64,000 nt of DNA from Paracoccaceae bacterium (GCA_020628545.1 JAHDEX010000013.1:17559-81558), one strand, 5' to 3'. Positions 16,936 through 26,867 are shown, numbered from the stretch's first letter. Translations and numbers: made by a program. Notes: a model not told the origin generated them from the letters alone.

Positions 16936-18240
16936 ATGACGATCTCTTCCTCGTTGAACGCCGGTGTTGCTGGGCTCTTTGCAAATGCGACACGTCTCTC
17001 GACGATCTCAGACAATATCGCCAATGCGTCGACGTTTGGCTACAAACGGGTCGTCACGGACTTTGAAAGTCTGGTGATCAGCAATTCCAAAAGCAGCTAC
17101 TCAGCGGGCGGGGTGCGCACCACAACCAATCGCTTGATTGATGAACGCGGGTCGCTGATTTCGACGTCGAACCCAACCGATCTTTCAGTGCGGGGCCGCG
17201 GAATGCTGCCCGTCACGCCGGAAGCAGCGGTCAGGGTCGGCAATGGCGATAATCCGCTTCTGATGACAACAACAGGGTCCTTTCGGCCAGACGAAGATGG
17301 CTTTCTCCTCAGCCCGACCGGGATGATCCTGCTGGGGTGGCCTGCGAATGCCGACGGGACCGTGCCGTCCAATCCACGCGACTCGACAGTTGGGCTGGAA
17401 CCGATCCGGATCAATAGCAACCAGTTCGCGGGAGAACCGACAACCGAAGTCAATGTGGCGGTTAACCTGCCCGCTACTTCGACCGAGGCAGGTTCAGTAA
17501 CAGGCCCTGAAACATTGTCGGTTGAATATTTTGACAACCTCGGCAAATCCGCAAACCTGCAACTGACATTCACACCAAACGTTCCCGGCGCTGGCTCGTC
17601 CAACCAATGGGATATGACCATCACGGATTCCGCATCAGGTGGAGCGGTCATTGGCCAATACACGCTTGATTTCGACCCCAGCCGCGCCGGAGGTGGTACA
17701 CTCTTGAACGTGACACCCGTGGGTGGCTCCCCTGCATATGTTGGGGCCACCGGCGCGATGACCCTGACAGTGGCCGGGGGCCCGATGGAATTGACCATCG
17801 GCGAATTGGGAAGCGCGACAGGTTTAACGCAATTGTCCGATACATTTGCGCCGACTTCAATCAACAAAAATGGATCTGCTGTGGGCGCGCTGACGTCAAT
17901 TGAGGTCGATCAAAACGGGTTCTTACGCGCAACGTTCGACAGTGGAGTGAACCGTGTGCTTTACCAGATCCCGCTCGCCGATGTGTCCAATATCAATGGC
18001 CTCGAAGCGCTAGATCAGCAAACTTACCGTGTTTCTCCTGAAAGCGGCACCTTCTTTCTGTGGGACGCTGGAGATGGCCCAACAGGTGATCTGGTCGCCT
18101 TCTCGCGCGAGGAATCTGCAACCGACGTAGCAGGCGAACTAACATCCTTGATCCAGACACAGCGAGCCTACTCCTCAAACGCCACGGTGATCCAGACCGT
18201 GGATGAAATGCTGCAGGAAACAACGAACCTCAAACGATAA
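16936..18240 (+). CDS. flgE: Flagellar hook protein
   Basis: 434 residues. N-terminal signature NAGVAGLFANATRLSTISDNIANASTFGYKR is typical of hook/rod axial proteins; the C-terminus (AGELTSLIQTQRAYSSNATVIQTVDEMLQETTNL) forms the matching coiled helix. Middle domains are beta-rich and variable. It builds the flexible hook outside the cell. First of the contiguous flgE-flgK-flgL-flgI genes on one strand. A small spacer of about 97 bases precedes it, with a TTAACCAT sequence overlapping the motB stop. Confidence 0.92.
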   Translation: MTISSSLNAGVAGLFANATRLSTISDNIANASTFGYKRVVTDFESLVISNSKSSYSAGGVRTTTNRLIDERGSLISTSNPTDLSVRGRGMLPVTPEAAVRVGNGDNPLLMTTTGSFRPDEDGFLLSPTGMILLGWPANADGTVPSNPRDSTVGLEPIRINSNQFAGEPTTEVNVAVNLPATSTEAGSVTGPETLSVEYFDNLGKSANLQLTFTPNVPGAGSSNQWDMTITDSASGGAVIGQYTLDFDPSRAGGGTLLNVTPVGGSPAYVGATGAMTLTVAGGPMELTIGELGSATGLTQLSDTFAPTSINKNGSAVGALTSIEVDQNGFLRATFDSGVNRVLYQIPLADVSNINGLEALDQQTYRVSPESGTFFLWDAGDGPTGDLVAFSREESATDVAGELTSLIQTQRAYSSNATVIQTVDEMLQETTNLKR

Positions 18241-18263
18241 CTTGGTATGATTAGGTCAATGAT

Positions 18264-19700
18264 ATGGGACTTTCGAGCGCACTAAATAGTGCCGTCAGCG
18301 GCATGGCGCTGGCGACGCGCATGGCACAAACGACGTCTGAAAACCTCGCCAACGCCCAGACCGAGGGATACGGGCGTCGCGATGTTGTACGTTCGTCGGC
18401 AGAGCTTGGCGGTGTACGCTTCGAAGGTATTCGCCGCAATGTTGATCAAGCGATTATCAAAGACAGGCGCGCGGCCGACTCTGACGTGGGGCGCGGGCAG
18501 GCAGGCGCCATCGCATTGTCGCGGCTTGAGCAAGCTGTCGGGCCTGTGGGCGATGCCAATAGTCTATCGGGGCGGCTCTCGGCGTTGGAACAGGCTTTGA
18601 TTTCTGCCGGTGGCGATCCGTCGTCGGATGTCCGTCTGCGCAGTGTCGTCAACCGATTGAGCGATGTCACGACGGTCATACGACGCGATGCCGAGGCGAT
18701 CAAAACGCAGCGTGAGGAAGCTGATCGCGCGATCGCGCGAGATGTCGAAAGTCTCAATACCTCGCTCAAGCAAGTGGAAGAGCTGAACGCAGATATCGCC
18801 TTGCTCCGCAACAGCGGGCAGGACCCGTCCGCGCTTCTGGATGCGCGGCAATTGGTGGTCGACAAGATCGCGTCAATCACGACCATCAGGCTGATTGACC
18901 GGCCGAATGACCAGATCGCGCTCTATACCCTCGGGGGGCAATCCTTGATCGATGGATCCGCCGCAGAGTTTACCTTCGATCAAACGCCGACAATTGTGCC
19001 TGCGATGACGTTTGCAGGCGGCGGTTTGGGCGGGATCAGCAAAGATGGTGTCCCGCTTGATCCCAATAACGGCTTCGGTCGCTTACGCGGCGGCTCATTA
19101 GAAGCGAATTTCCGTCTGCGCGACGAAACCCTGACGGGTCTCCAGACCAGTCTCGACCAAATCGCGGTTGATCTTGTCCGGCGCTTTGAGGATCCAACTG
19201 TCGATCCTACACTTGGACCGGGCGATGTGGGCTTGATCACGGATAGTGGTGCCGCTCTTGACCCGCTGGATACGGTTGGGCTGTCACTTCGGCTTGAGGT
19301 AAATGCCAACGTGGACCCCGACCGTGGTGGTTTGCTCAGCAACTTGCGCGATGGCGTGAATGCCGTTGCTGCGGGTCCTGTGGGAAACGGTGTGCAAATC
19401 GACAGTTGGCTCTCGGCTCTGCGCGACGGAACGACGGTTGTGCCCGGCGGTGCGCGTCTGTCTGCAGCCGGTCACGCGGGCGCGTTCATCGCGGATGTTG
19501 GAAAGCAGCGACTCGACGCCGAAGAATCTCTTAGTTTCGCGCAGGCCAGACAAGAACGGCTTCTCTCTGCCGAACTCGCGAATGGTGTGGATTCCGACCT
19601 TGAGTTGCAAAACCTGCTGCGGATCGAACAGGCCTATGCCGCGAATGTGCGGGTGGTGCAGGCGGTCGATCAGATGATGCGCAATTTGTTGGAGATTTAA
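18264..19700 (+). CDS. flgK: Flagellar hook-associated protein 1
   Basis: 478 residues. Starts MGLSSALNSAVSGMALATRM with the helix-forming axial motif TSENLANAQTEGYGRRDV; a C-terminal matching segment (LQNLLRIEQAYAANVRVVQAVDQMMRNLLEI) closes it. FlgK joins hook to filament with FlgL. Spaced 23 bases after flgE and followed after one base by flgL, so it is very likely cotranscribed. Confidence 0.9.
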   Translation: MGLSSALNSAVSGMALATRMAQTTSENLANAQTEGYGRRDVVRSSAELGGVRFEGIRRNVDQAIIKDRRAADSDVGRGQAGAIALSRLEQAVGPVGDANSLSGRLSALEQALISAGGDPSSDVRLRSVVNRLSDVTTVIRRDAEAIKTQREEADRAIARDVESLNTSLKQVEELNADIALLRNSGQDPSALLDARQLVVDKIASITTIRLIDRPNDQIALYTLGGQSLIDGSAAEFTFDQTPTIVPAMTFAGGGLGGISKDGVPLDPNNGFGRLRGGSLEANFRLRDETLTGLQTSLDQIAVDLVRRFEDPTVDPTLGPGDVGLITDSGAALDPLDTVGLSLRLEVNANVDPDRGGLLSNLRDGVNAVAAGPVGNGVQIDSWLSALRDGTTVVPGGARLSAAGHAGAFIADVGKQRLDAEESLSFAQARQERLLSAELANGVDSDLELQNLLRIEQAYAANVRVVQAVDQMMRNLLEI

Positions 19701-19701
19701 G

Positions 19702-20706
19702 ATGACGGTCACTTCCATTGGCGATAGTGCTCGCTATCTTTCGCAGGCCTTGGCGAACACAAACCTGAAATCAGAACTGAACCGGCTGTCTGCGCAATTG
19801 AGCGATGGAGAGATTGCCGACAAGGCCAAGGCGCTCAACGGCGACACGATCCGTTTTAGTGCGATTGATCATTCGCTGAAGACACTCGACACAGCCATTG
19901 TGCGGAACCAGGAAACGGCGTTGATGTTGGGCGCAATGCAACGCACGCTTGACGGGATCAATCGTCAACGCACAGAGATGGTCGAGACGCTGACAAAAAT
20001 CACCCGTGAAAGCTCAAGCGTGCAAATTGACCAATCCGCGCGCAATGCTTCTGAGCGATTTGCGACGATGGTAAACACCTTGAACACCGAAGCCGCTGGC
20101 CGCCGATTGTTTGCCGGGACTGCCGTGAACCAGCCGGCGCTGGCGTCCGCAGATGTGATGATCGCAGATATCATTACAGCGATCGGCGGCGCGACCGATT
20201 TCGCCGCGATAGAAACCGCGGTCGATGCGTGGTTTGACACACCCGGCGGTGGATTTGAAACCGTAGGCTACCTCGGTGACGCCGGTGCCCCTTTGTCCCG
20301 CCGATTAGATGAAACGCGTTCTGCGAGTATCACGGCGCGGGCAGATAACCCTGAAATTCGAGAAGTTCTGAAGGGGGCGGCACTTGCCGCGCTGGCTGAA
20401 GAGGTGCCAGGTCTGCCGCGTGATACGCGCACGGATCTGCTCTTCCAGGGCGGGCTGCGTCTTCAGTCTGCGGGATCAGACCTCATCGGTGTGCAGGCGC
20501 AACTGGGTTTCCTTGAGGGAGAGGTCGAACGTGTCATTACATTCCAGAATGCCGAAGAGACTGCGCTTGGCCAGATCCGAAACGATCTTGTCAACGACGA
20601 TCCTTTTGAGACCGCAAGCGCCTTGCAGGCCGTGCAGATACAGTTGGAGACGCATTATCAAATGACCGCGCGCCTATCGCGCCTCAGCCTCGCGAATTAC
20701 ATCTGA
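19702..20706 (+). CDS. flgL: Flagellar hook-associated protein 3
   Basis: 334 residues, flagellin-like helical ends (MTVTSIGDSARYLSQALANT ... LQAVQIQLETHYQMTARLSRLSLANYI). FlgL is the junction protein between FlgK and flagellin. Its start follows the flgK stop by one base, and its stop overlaps the flgI start by one base (TGATG). The identification rests on the ends and the gene order. Confidence 0.87.
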   Translation: MTVTSIGDSARYLSQALANTNLKSELNRLSAQLSDGEIADKAKALNGDTIRFSAIDHSLKTLDTAIVRNQETALMLGAMQRTLDGINRQRTEMVETLTKITRESSSVQIDQSARNASERFATMVNTLNTEAAGRRLFAGTAVNQPALASADVMIADIITAIGGATDFAAIETAVDAWFDTPGGGFETVGYLGDAGAPLSRRLDETRSASITARADNPEIREVLKGAALAALAEEVPGLPRDTRTDLLFQGGLRLQSAGSDLIGVQAQLGFLEGEVERVITFQNAEETALGQIRNDLVNDDPFETASALQAVQIQLETHYQMTARLSRLSLANYI

Positions 20707-21815
20707 TGGTCTTCAAAGCGCTCCTCCGACTCTCAGTTTTGTTGTGCATTCTCACCGCATCCGCGTCTGCCGCGCCAATCCGGTTGAAAGACCTCGTTGA
20801 GTTCGATGGCGTGCGCACAAACGACCTGGTCGGGTATGGTTTGGTTGTGGGGCTCAATGGCACAGGGGATGGTCTGCGAAATGCCCCCTTCACCGAAGAC
20901 ATCATGACAAACATCCTTGAGCGGCTTGGTGTGAACGTCACTGGGGAACAGTTCCGCCCGAACAACGTTGCAGCTGTTATTGTCACCGCCTCGCTGCCGC
21001 CTTTTTCGCGTGCAGGCAGCACGCTTGACGTCACAGTCTCGGCGATTGGCGATGCCAATTCCCTTCTGGGTGGAACGTTGATTATGACGCCGCTGAATGC
21101 CGCAGATGGAGAGATTTATGCCGTAGCGCAGGGCACGATCATTGCCGGTGGGGTCACGGCGCAAGGTCAGGCGGCGCAGGTCACGCAAGGGGTTCCAACG
21201 GCAGGTGTTATCCCGTCGGGCGCCATCGTCGAGCGTGAGGTCGACTTTGATTTCTCAACACTCTCTCATATCCGGCTCGCACTCCGGACGCCGGATTTTA
21301 CCACCGCGGCGCGTATTGAGCAGGCGATCAACGGTAGTTACGGACGCGCAGTGGCGCGGATGTTGGATGCGGGAACCGTCCAGATCGACATCACAGCGAC
21401 GCGGCAGGCTTCCCCCGCACATGCGCTCGGGTTCATTGAGAATATCAGGGTTGAACCAGAACGCCGCGCGCGCGTCGTCGTTGATCAACGCTCTGGGACA
21501 ATTGTGATGGGGGAAGACGTGCGGATCAGCCGGGTTGCGGTCAGCCAAGGGGGGCTCACGCTTCGTATTGAGGAGGCCCCCGTTGTGTCGCAACCGAACC
21601 CGTTTGCGGATGGGGAAACGATTGTCGTGCCGCGCACGGCGGCGGGAATTGAAGAAGAACCTGGTATCGGCCTCGCCGAAATCAGGGAAGGGACATCGTT
21701 AAGCGAAGTCGTCGCAGGTCTGAACGCTTTGGGCGTCGCCCCACGGGATATGATCGATATCCTCAAAAGCATCAAAGCAAGTGGCGCATTGCACGCCGAA
21801 TTTATCGTGCGCTAA
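20706..21815 (+). CDS. flgI: Flagellar P-ring protein precursor
   Basis: 369 residues with a signal peptide (about residues 1-22, LLRLSVLLCILTASASA) and the highly conserved FlgI segments RIKDLVEFDGVRTNDLVGYG-like opening, VVGLNGTGDGLRNAPFTEDI, and the C-terminal FIVR ending after ALGVAPRDMIDILKSIKASG. It forms the periplasmic P ring of the basal body. Its 3' end overlaps the convergent AbrB gene by 14 bases. Confidence 0.94.
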   Translation: MVFKALLRLSVLLCILTASASAAPIRLKDLVEFDGVRTNDLVGYGLVVGLNGTGDGLRNAPFTEDIMTNILERLGVNVTGEQFRPNNVAAVIVTASLPPFSRAGSTLDVTVSAIGDANSLLGGTLIMTPLNAADGEIYAVAQGTIIAGGVTAQGQAAQVTQGVPTAGVIPSGAIVEREVDFDFSTLSHIRLALRTPDFTTAARIEQAINGSYGRAVARMLDAGTVQIDITATRQASPAHALGFIENIRVEPERRARVVVDQRSGTIVMGEDVRISRVAVSQGGLTLRIEEAPVVSQPNPFADGETIVVPRTAAGIEEEPGIGLAEIREGTSLSEVVAGLNALGVAPRDMIDILKSIKASGALHAEFIVR

Positions 21816-22848
21816 GACCGCGCAGAAACCGGAAGGCCAGAGGTGCGGCGGCAATGACCATCGTGATCCTGATCAGATGGACGGTCGAGACGTAGGCGGG
21901 GTCTTGGTCCATAGCGAGCGCAAGAAGCGACATCTCCGTCAGTCCACCGGGCGCGAAACCAAGAAAGGCCTGACTGAGTGGCACCCCGGCCCGCACCAAC
22001 CCCTCAGCTGTGATCGCTGCGACCAGAAGCATGAGGATGGAAGAGAGCAGGCCAAGGCGAATGTCGCCGCCAACTTCTCTCCAAGTCGTTCCGACAAAGC
22101 GTGACCCGATCACTGTTCCCATGACCATCTGCGCGATGATGACAAGCACGGTGGGTGGCGGCAGCGTGACCCACCCTGCCACATGCACAAGTCCACTCAA
22201 AATCATGGGGCCAAACACGGGTGCTGCGGGCAGCCGCAATTTGCGCCCAGCCCAAACGCCTGCGATGGCACAGAGCCCCAGGATACCATAATCGCTCAAC
22301 GATAAGGCGTCGAAGGCGATCCACGTACCCGTTCCCACTGTCCTCACGCCAAAGAAGATCGAGAAGACCGCAACGACACAGAAAATGACCAGAAGAACGC
22401 GACAGGCGTGGGCAAGTGCGATCTTTCTTTCGTCCCCGCCAGCCTCTGCGCCCATCAACATCATCTCGTTCAGCCCGCCAGGCATCGCCGCATAGTAGGC
22501 TGTGACCGGATCGTATTTGCCGATCCGTCGGTAGACAAAGAATGACACAGCGGCGGCTGCCGCCAAACAAATCGGTAGAGCGATCAGCGTCGCAACCCAC
22601 GGGCCGATTTCTGCAAAAAGCGCTGGGGTAATCGCGGAGCCGAGCATTACACCGATGATCGGAATGACGTAGATGCGCAGCGCCATTGGCCCCTTGATCG
22701 GCACACCAGATATCGCTGCGATCGTGTTGCCAATCATCGGGCCCAGCATCCAGGGCAGGGGCATTCCGATCGCGAACGCGACGAACCCGCCGAGAATGCT
22801 GATCAAGAGGGCGAGCAGGACAGGTTTGTGCTGCTCAAACCGTCTCAC
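21802..22848 (-). CDS. AbrB-family membrane protein (ammonia monooxygenase-like duplication family)
   Basis: 348 residues with about 9-10 membrane helices and a visible duplication: GMPLPWMLGPMIGNTIAAIS in the N-terminal half and LRLPAAPVFGPMILSGLVHV in the second half, typical of the AbrB family (old annotation 'ammonia monooxygenase', misleading). Function is unclear; some members are proposed transporters or regulators. The ATG touches the trhO stop, so it is the third gene of an Hsp70-trhO-abrB run. Confidence 0.82.
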   Translation of the reverse strand: MRRFEQHKPVLLALLISILGGFVAFAIGMPLPWMLGPMIGNTIAAISGVPIKGPMALRIYVIPIIGVMLGSAITPALFAEIGPWVATLIALPICLAAAAAVSFFVYRRIGKYDPVTAYYAAMPGGLNEMMLMGAEAGGDERKIALAHACRVLLVIFCVVAVFSIFFGVRTVGTGTWIAFDALSLSDYGILGLCAIAGVWAGRKLRLPAAPVFGPMILSGLVHVAGWVTLPPPTVLVIIAQMVMGTVIGSRFVGTTWREVGGDIRLGLLSSILMLLVAAITAEGLVRAGVPLSQAFLGFAPGGLTEMSLLALAMDQDPAYVSTVHLIRITMVIAAAPLAFRFLRGLSAR

Positions 22849-23754
22849 TTACAGGCTACCCATGTGCTTTTCGCCGCGCGATTTTGACAAAGCGACCTGC
22901 TTTTGTCGCTCGCGAAATCGCGTTTTGTCATCTTCGGATGTCTCGTCAACGCATTGATAGCACGAGACCCCTTCTTCGAAACTCGGCAGCTCGCGATGTT
23001 CTGGGCTGATCGGGCGGCGACACGCATAGCAAAGCTGATGCGGCCCTTCTTTAAGCCCGTGCCCCACACTTACCCGCGCGTCAAAGACAAAGCATTCGCC
23101 GTCCCAAGTGCTGTCGTCTGCAGGCACTTCTTCAAGGTATTTCAGGATGCCGCCTTTGAGGTGATAGACTTCATCAACGCCCTGGCCGATCAGAAAATTC
23201 GTTGATTTTTCGCAGCGTATCCCACCGGTGCAGAACATGGCGATTTTCTTGTTGTGGAAGCGCTCTTTGTTTTCCTCCCACCATGCCGGAAATTCGCCAA
23301 AGCTCTTGGTTTGAGGATCAATCGCGCCGTCAAATGTGCCAATCGCAACTTCATAGTCGTTCCGTGTGTCGATCACCGCAACATCGGGCGATTTGATCAG
23401 AGCGTTCCAATCTGCTGGATCAACGTAATGCCCGGTGCCCTCTGCCGGGTTCACGTCCGGCTGACCCATCGTCACGATTTCTTTTTTCAGTCGCACTTTC
23501 ATGCGGTTGAAGGGCGGGACCTCGGAGAAGCTTTCCTTGTGTTCAAGGGTCGCGCAGCCGGGCAGGGCGCGAATATGCGCGAGCACGGCATCGATGCCAT
23601 CACGCGTTCCTGCAATCGTGCCGTTGATCCCCTCGCGCGCGAGCAACAATGTACCGCCGATGCGATGTTGATTGCAAAGCGCTAGCAGCGGGTCGCGCAG
23701 GCTTGCTGGATCGTCGAAGCGCGTGAAATGATAAAGGGCAGCGATGGTGTACAT
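22849..23754 (-). CDS. trhO: tRNA uridine-34 hydroxylase (oxygen-dependent), TrhO/YceA
   Basis: 301 residues from ATG 23754 (MYTIAALYHFTRFDD). An N-terminal acylphosphatase-like domain is followed by a rhodanese domain with active-site loop MFCTGGIRCEKSTNF and a C-terminal CxxC pair region (LCYACRRPIS and SCYQCVDETS) that may bind zinc. TrhO makes 5-hydroxyuridine at the tRNA wobble position. The preceding gene ends 39 bases upstream. Confidence 0.92.
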   Translation of the reverse strand: MYTIAALYHFTRFDDPASLRDPLLALCNQHRIGGTLLLAREGINGTIAGTRDGIDAVLAHIRALPGCATLEHKESFSEVPPFNRMKVRLKKEIVTMGQPDVNPAEGTGHYVDPADWNALIKSPDVAVIDTRNDYEVAIGTFDGAIDPQTKSFGEFPAWWEENKERFHNKKIAMFCTGGIRCEKSTNFLIGQGVDEVYHLKGGILKYLEEVPADDSTWDGECFVFDARVSVGHGLKEGPHQLCYACRRPISPEHRELPSFEEGVSCYQCVDETSEDDKTRFRERQKQVALSKSRGEKHMGSL

Positions 23755-23793
23755 GGCGGTTCGATTACGCCTGCAAGGCGTGCGGGGCAAGAC

Positions 23794-25050
23794 CTACCGC
23801 GCGGCATCCGCTTGAGCAGCGGCCATAGCCAGGCCAGTTGCGACTGCGGTAAAGGCTTCCGATTGTTCCAGTCGCGCCTGCGGGAAGACCAAGGCCATCG
23901 TGTCGCGCACCACGTGCATCAGGCTCGATCCACCTACAAAAACGACGGTTGAGATGTCCTCTGACGAGATATCAGCCATGGCGAGGGCTTCTTCCGCGCA
24001 GGTAGAGATGGCATCGGCGAAGGGGCCGAGGTCTGCCACTAGGTCTGCCGTCGTCAATGGTGCGGCAAGGTCCGGTTCCAGAAGTCCGAGGTCAATCTGC
24101 GATGCAGAGGCGTCGGCCGTATTCACCGCGATTTTCCCGGCTTCGACAGCGAATGCAATATCATGCCCCAATTCCAGTTCGAGCACATCATGCAACCTTT
24201 TGAACAAGCGTGGCTTAAGGCCGCGCTTTGCAAAAGTCGCGGCCATCCTGCGGTTCTCAGGTGTGTACTGAAATGGAATCTTTTCCCAACTGGCCAGGTC
24301 ATTGTAGAGCGCGCGGGGGGCCGTGTAGGTGCCCTCGCCGATGTCGTTTCGGATCTTCGCCTCTTGCCCTAGAAGCGGCATGACGTGTCCCAGCGAAACG
24401 GCTTTATCAAAATCGGTGCCGCCGACCCGGACGCCGTGCGACGCGAGGATTTTTGTTTCGCCTTCCACGCGTTCAAAAATGGAAAAGTCAGATGTGCCGC
24501 CGCCGATGTCGACAATCAGGCCCTTCTGCCCAGCTTCAAGCGCCCCGGCAGCCAGCGCTGCGGCTTCGGGTTCGTACATGAACGTGACTTTCTCAAAGCC
24601 AGCCAGATGATAGGCTTCGGTCAGATCAACCAGCGCGCGCGTGTTGCGGTCTGCGTCGCGAGAGTGGAAGACGACCGGACGGCCCGCGATCGCATCGGTT
24701 ATCGTCAGCCCTGTTGCGGACTCGGCCTGTTTTTTGACCTGCCCCAGAAAGCGGGCGACGACCTCGATCAACGTGAGGCGTTCGTAGGCAATCTGACGCT
24801 CTTCACGCATCAAGGGCGTCCCCAGCACGGACTTCAACGCGCGCATAAAGCGCCCTTCTCGGCCATCGATGATCGCGCGGTTCGCAGCGGATCCGTAGAT
24901 CGTCACCTTACGTTGCGTGTCAAAGAAGATGCATGTGGGTAGCGTCGTTTTGCCGGGTTCGACCTCGATAAGATAGGGTCTGTCCCCCGCCATCAAACCC
25001 GCCGCCGTGTTTGACGTGCCAAAGTCTATGCCGAGTGTTTGTGGGCGCAT
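23794..25050 (-). CDS. Hsp70-family protein (YegD-like), ATPase domain only
   Basis: 418 residues. The start at 25050 is preferred over the ATG at 25065 because GAGG lies five bases before it; it yields MRPQTLGIDFGTSNTAAGL, the phosphate-1 motif of the actin/Hsp70 fold. Further motifs are GLIVDIGGGTSDFSIFE and VFVGGSSLMHVVRD. The length stops after the nucleotide-binding domain, so the substrate-binding domain of DnaK is missing, as in YegD. Client and role unknown. Confidence 0.85.
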   Translation of the reverse strand: MRPQTLGIDFGTSNTAAGLMAGDRPYLIEVEPGKTTLPTCIFFDTQRKVTIYGSAANRAIIDGREGRFMRALKSVLGTPLMREERQIAYERLTLIEVVARFLGQVKKQAESATGLTITDAIAGRPVVFHSRDADRNTRALVDLTEAYHLAGFEKVTFMYEPEAAALAAGALEAGQKGLIVDIGGGTSDFSIFERVEGETKILASHGVRVGGTDFDKAVSLGHVMPLLGQEAKIRNDIGEGTYTAPRALYNDLASWEKIPFQYTPENRRMAATFAKRGLKPRLFKRLHDVLELELGHDIAFAVEAGKIAVNTADASASQIDLGLLEPDLAAPLTTADLVADLGPFADAISTCAEEALAMADISSEDISTVVFVGGSSLMHVVRDTMALVFPQARLEQSEAFTAVATGLAMAAAQADAAR

Positions 25051-25163
25051 CTCATCCTCTGCCATATGGCTTCAAAGACCGCGTGGATTACGTCAACTAC
25101 GAAACGATTCCAAGGGACGATTGTCGGCTTTCAGTCAAAAGCGATGCGCCTTAGAAAGTGGTC

Positions 25164-25694
25164 ATGCAAAGGGTGATGATCAACGGCGGTCCCGGATCGG
25201 GCAAAAGCACACTTGCGCGGGCGCTCGGTACCGCGACGGGCCTGCCTGTGTATCACATGGATCAGATCCATCATATGCCCCGGTGGGAGCCGCGCCCGTT
25301 GGCAGAGAAAATACCAATGGCCAATGCTATTGAGGCTAAAGAGCAATGGATTTTTGAGGGCGGGTTTTCAGCAACCTACAACAATCGGGCCGCTCGGGCG
25401 GATACGCTCATTTGGCTCGACTTACCGTTTGGGTTGCGCATGCGGCGGGTGATCGGGCGATTGATCAAGGACTACGGTAAACCCCGGCCAGACTCCGCCC
25501 CTGATTGCCCTGAAGAATTCAGCCTTGAAACCCTCGCATTCTGGAAATGGATTTGGGACACCCGCAAAACCCATCGGATCAAGCTGATCAACTTGATCGA
25601 CGCCCATCCCCATCTGACAGTGCGCCACCTTACCTCGACCAAGGCGGTGCGTGACTTCTACCAGCAGATCGGCGAAAACCCCGCTGACCATTGA
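25164..25694 (+). CDS. Adenylate-kinase-like P-loop protein (topology modulation/FlaR type)
   Basis: 176 residues from ATG 25164. A P-loop MINGGPGSGKSTLARALG at the start, then HMDQIHHMPRWEPR, WIFEGGFSATY and a helical C-terminus. This layout matches the small AAA/adenylate-kinase-like proteins annotated 'DNA topology modulation protein FlaR' in other bacteria; the true substrate is unknown. It overlaps the reading direction of pncA, whose ATG lies 12 bases after its stop. Confidence 0.8.
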   Translation: MQRVMINGGPGSGKSTLARALGTATGLPVYHMDQIHHMPRWEPRPLAEKIPMANAIEAKEQWIFEGGFSATYNNRAARADTLIWLDLPFGLRMRRVIGRLIKDYGKPRPDSAPDCPEEFSLETLAFWKWIWDTRKTHRIKLINLIDAHPHLTVRHLTSTKAVRDFYQQIGENPADH

Positions 25695-25705
25695 AGGAGA
25701 CCGCC

Positions 25706-26299
25706 ATGAAAGCCTTGATCGTGATCGACGTGCAAAATGACTTCTGCCCGGGGGGCGCATTGGCGGTGACTGAAGGAGATCAGATTGTACCGGGCATCAA
25801 TGCGTTGATGGAGGATTTCGACGCGGTGGTTTTGACGCAAGACTGGCACCCGGCTGGACATTCTTCTTTCGCGTCGAGCCATGAAGGCAAGGAACCAATG
25901 TCAGTGATTGATATGCCCTATGGACCTCAGGTGCTTTGGCCAGACCATTGTGTGCAGGGCGGCGGTGGTGCCGCGTTCCACAAGGACCTGAGGACGGACC
26001 CGGCCGATCTGATCATCCGCAAAGGTTACAATCCGGCCATCGACAGTTATTCGGCGTTCTTTGAAAATGATCATTCGACGCCAACGGGTCTGCACGGATA
26101 CCTCGAAACGCGGGGGATCAAGGATGTAACGATGGTTGGCCTCGCGACCGATTTTTGCGTGAATTATTCTGCGGTGGACGCGGCCAAACTGGGTTATGCG
26201 GTCACCGTTCGCACGGACCTGTGTCGCGGTATCGACTTTGATGGATCGCTCGCCGCCGCGCTCGCAGGAATGGCTGATGCGGGCGTAACCGTTTCTTAA
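25706..26299 (+). CDS. pncA: Nicotinamidase
   Basis: 197 residues from ATG 25706 with AAGGAG upstream. Isochorismatase fold: KALIVIDVQNDFCPGGALAV holds the catalytic aspartate; LWPDHCVQGGGGAAFHKDL and the later VGLATDFCVNYSAVDA hold the nucleophile cysteine (near residue 145-150). PncA makes nicotinate from nicotinamide. The nicotinate phosphoribosyltransferase that uses its product is about 18 kb away in the same window. Confidence 0.94.
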   Translation: MKALIVIDVQNDFCPGGALAVTEGDQIVPGINALMEDFDAVVLTQDWHPAGHSSFASSHEGKEPMSVIDMPYGPQVLWPDHCVQGGGGAAFHKDLRTDPADLIIRKGYNPAIDSYSAFFENDHSTPTGLHGYLETRGIKDVTMVGLATDFCVNYSAVDAAKLGYAVTVRTDLCRGIDFDGSLAAALAGMADAGVTVS

Positions 26300-26397
26300 C
26301 AGTGTTCACAATCCGGGCCGTCACCGCGATGTGACTTGCTGCCAACAGGCCTTTTGGGGTTGAGTGGGGGTAAGCATAACAATCAGCGGAGGGTCCC

Positions 26398-26862
26398 ATG
26401 ACCATATCACGAATAGCGGCCAGCCTGTTGGCACCGGCCCTTCTGGCGTGGGGCGCACCGGCGCTTGCCACAGAAGGGGAGCGGATTGAGGTCACGGGAG
26501 AGATTATCGACACCTGGTGCTATTTCTCTGGCGTGATGGGCGGCCCTGACGCGGTGGTCGGCACGGCGCACCACACTTGCGCACTGTGGTGTTCCGCCGG
26601 TGGTATCCCTGTGGGTCTGCTTGCCGAAGATGGCACGGTCTACATGGTTCTCAAGATCAAAGAAGATGACGCGAGCGCTGGGGGCGATACACAACTGAGA
26701 TTGGCCAGCCATACGGTTACGGCTGACGGTATGCTCTACCAGCGTGATGGCTTGAACTATCTGGTGGTGGAAGACGTCGTTTCAGACCTCGATATCACAA
26801 ACTTCAACGCTGAAGACTACGGCACTGTGCCACCCTTCGCGATCCCCAAAGAGGAAAGGTAA
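26398..26862 (+). CDS. Exported C-x3-C protein 1 (unknown family)
   Basis: 154 residues with a Sec signal peptide (about residues 1-24). The mature part has EIIDTWC (Cys41), then HHTCALWC (His58, His59, Cys61, Cys65), a C-x3-C motif, then six residues and VGLL. This looks like a metal-binding site in a small beta-rich domain. The next gene encodes a protein with the same pattern. GGAGGG lies seven bases upstream of the ATG. The SCO1-like gene two positions downstream suggests copper or thiol chemistry; that is inference. I do not recognise the family. Confidence 0.75.
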   Translation: MTISRIAASLLAPALLAWGAPALATEGERIEVTGEIIDTWCYFSGVMGGPDAVVGTAHHTCALWCSAGGIPVGLLAEDGTVYMVLKIKEDDASAGGDTQLRLASHTVTADGMLYQRDGLNYLVVEDVVSDLDITNFNAEDYGTVPPFAIPKEER

Positions 26863-26867
26863 GCGTC

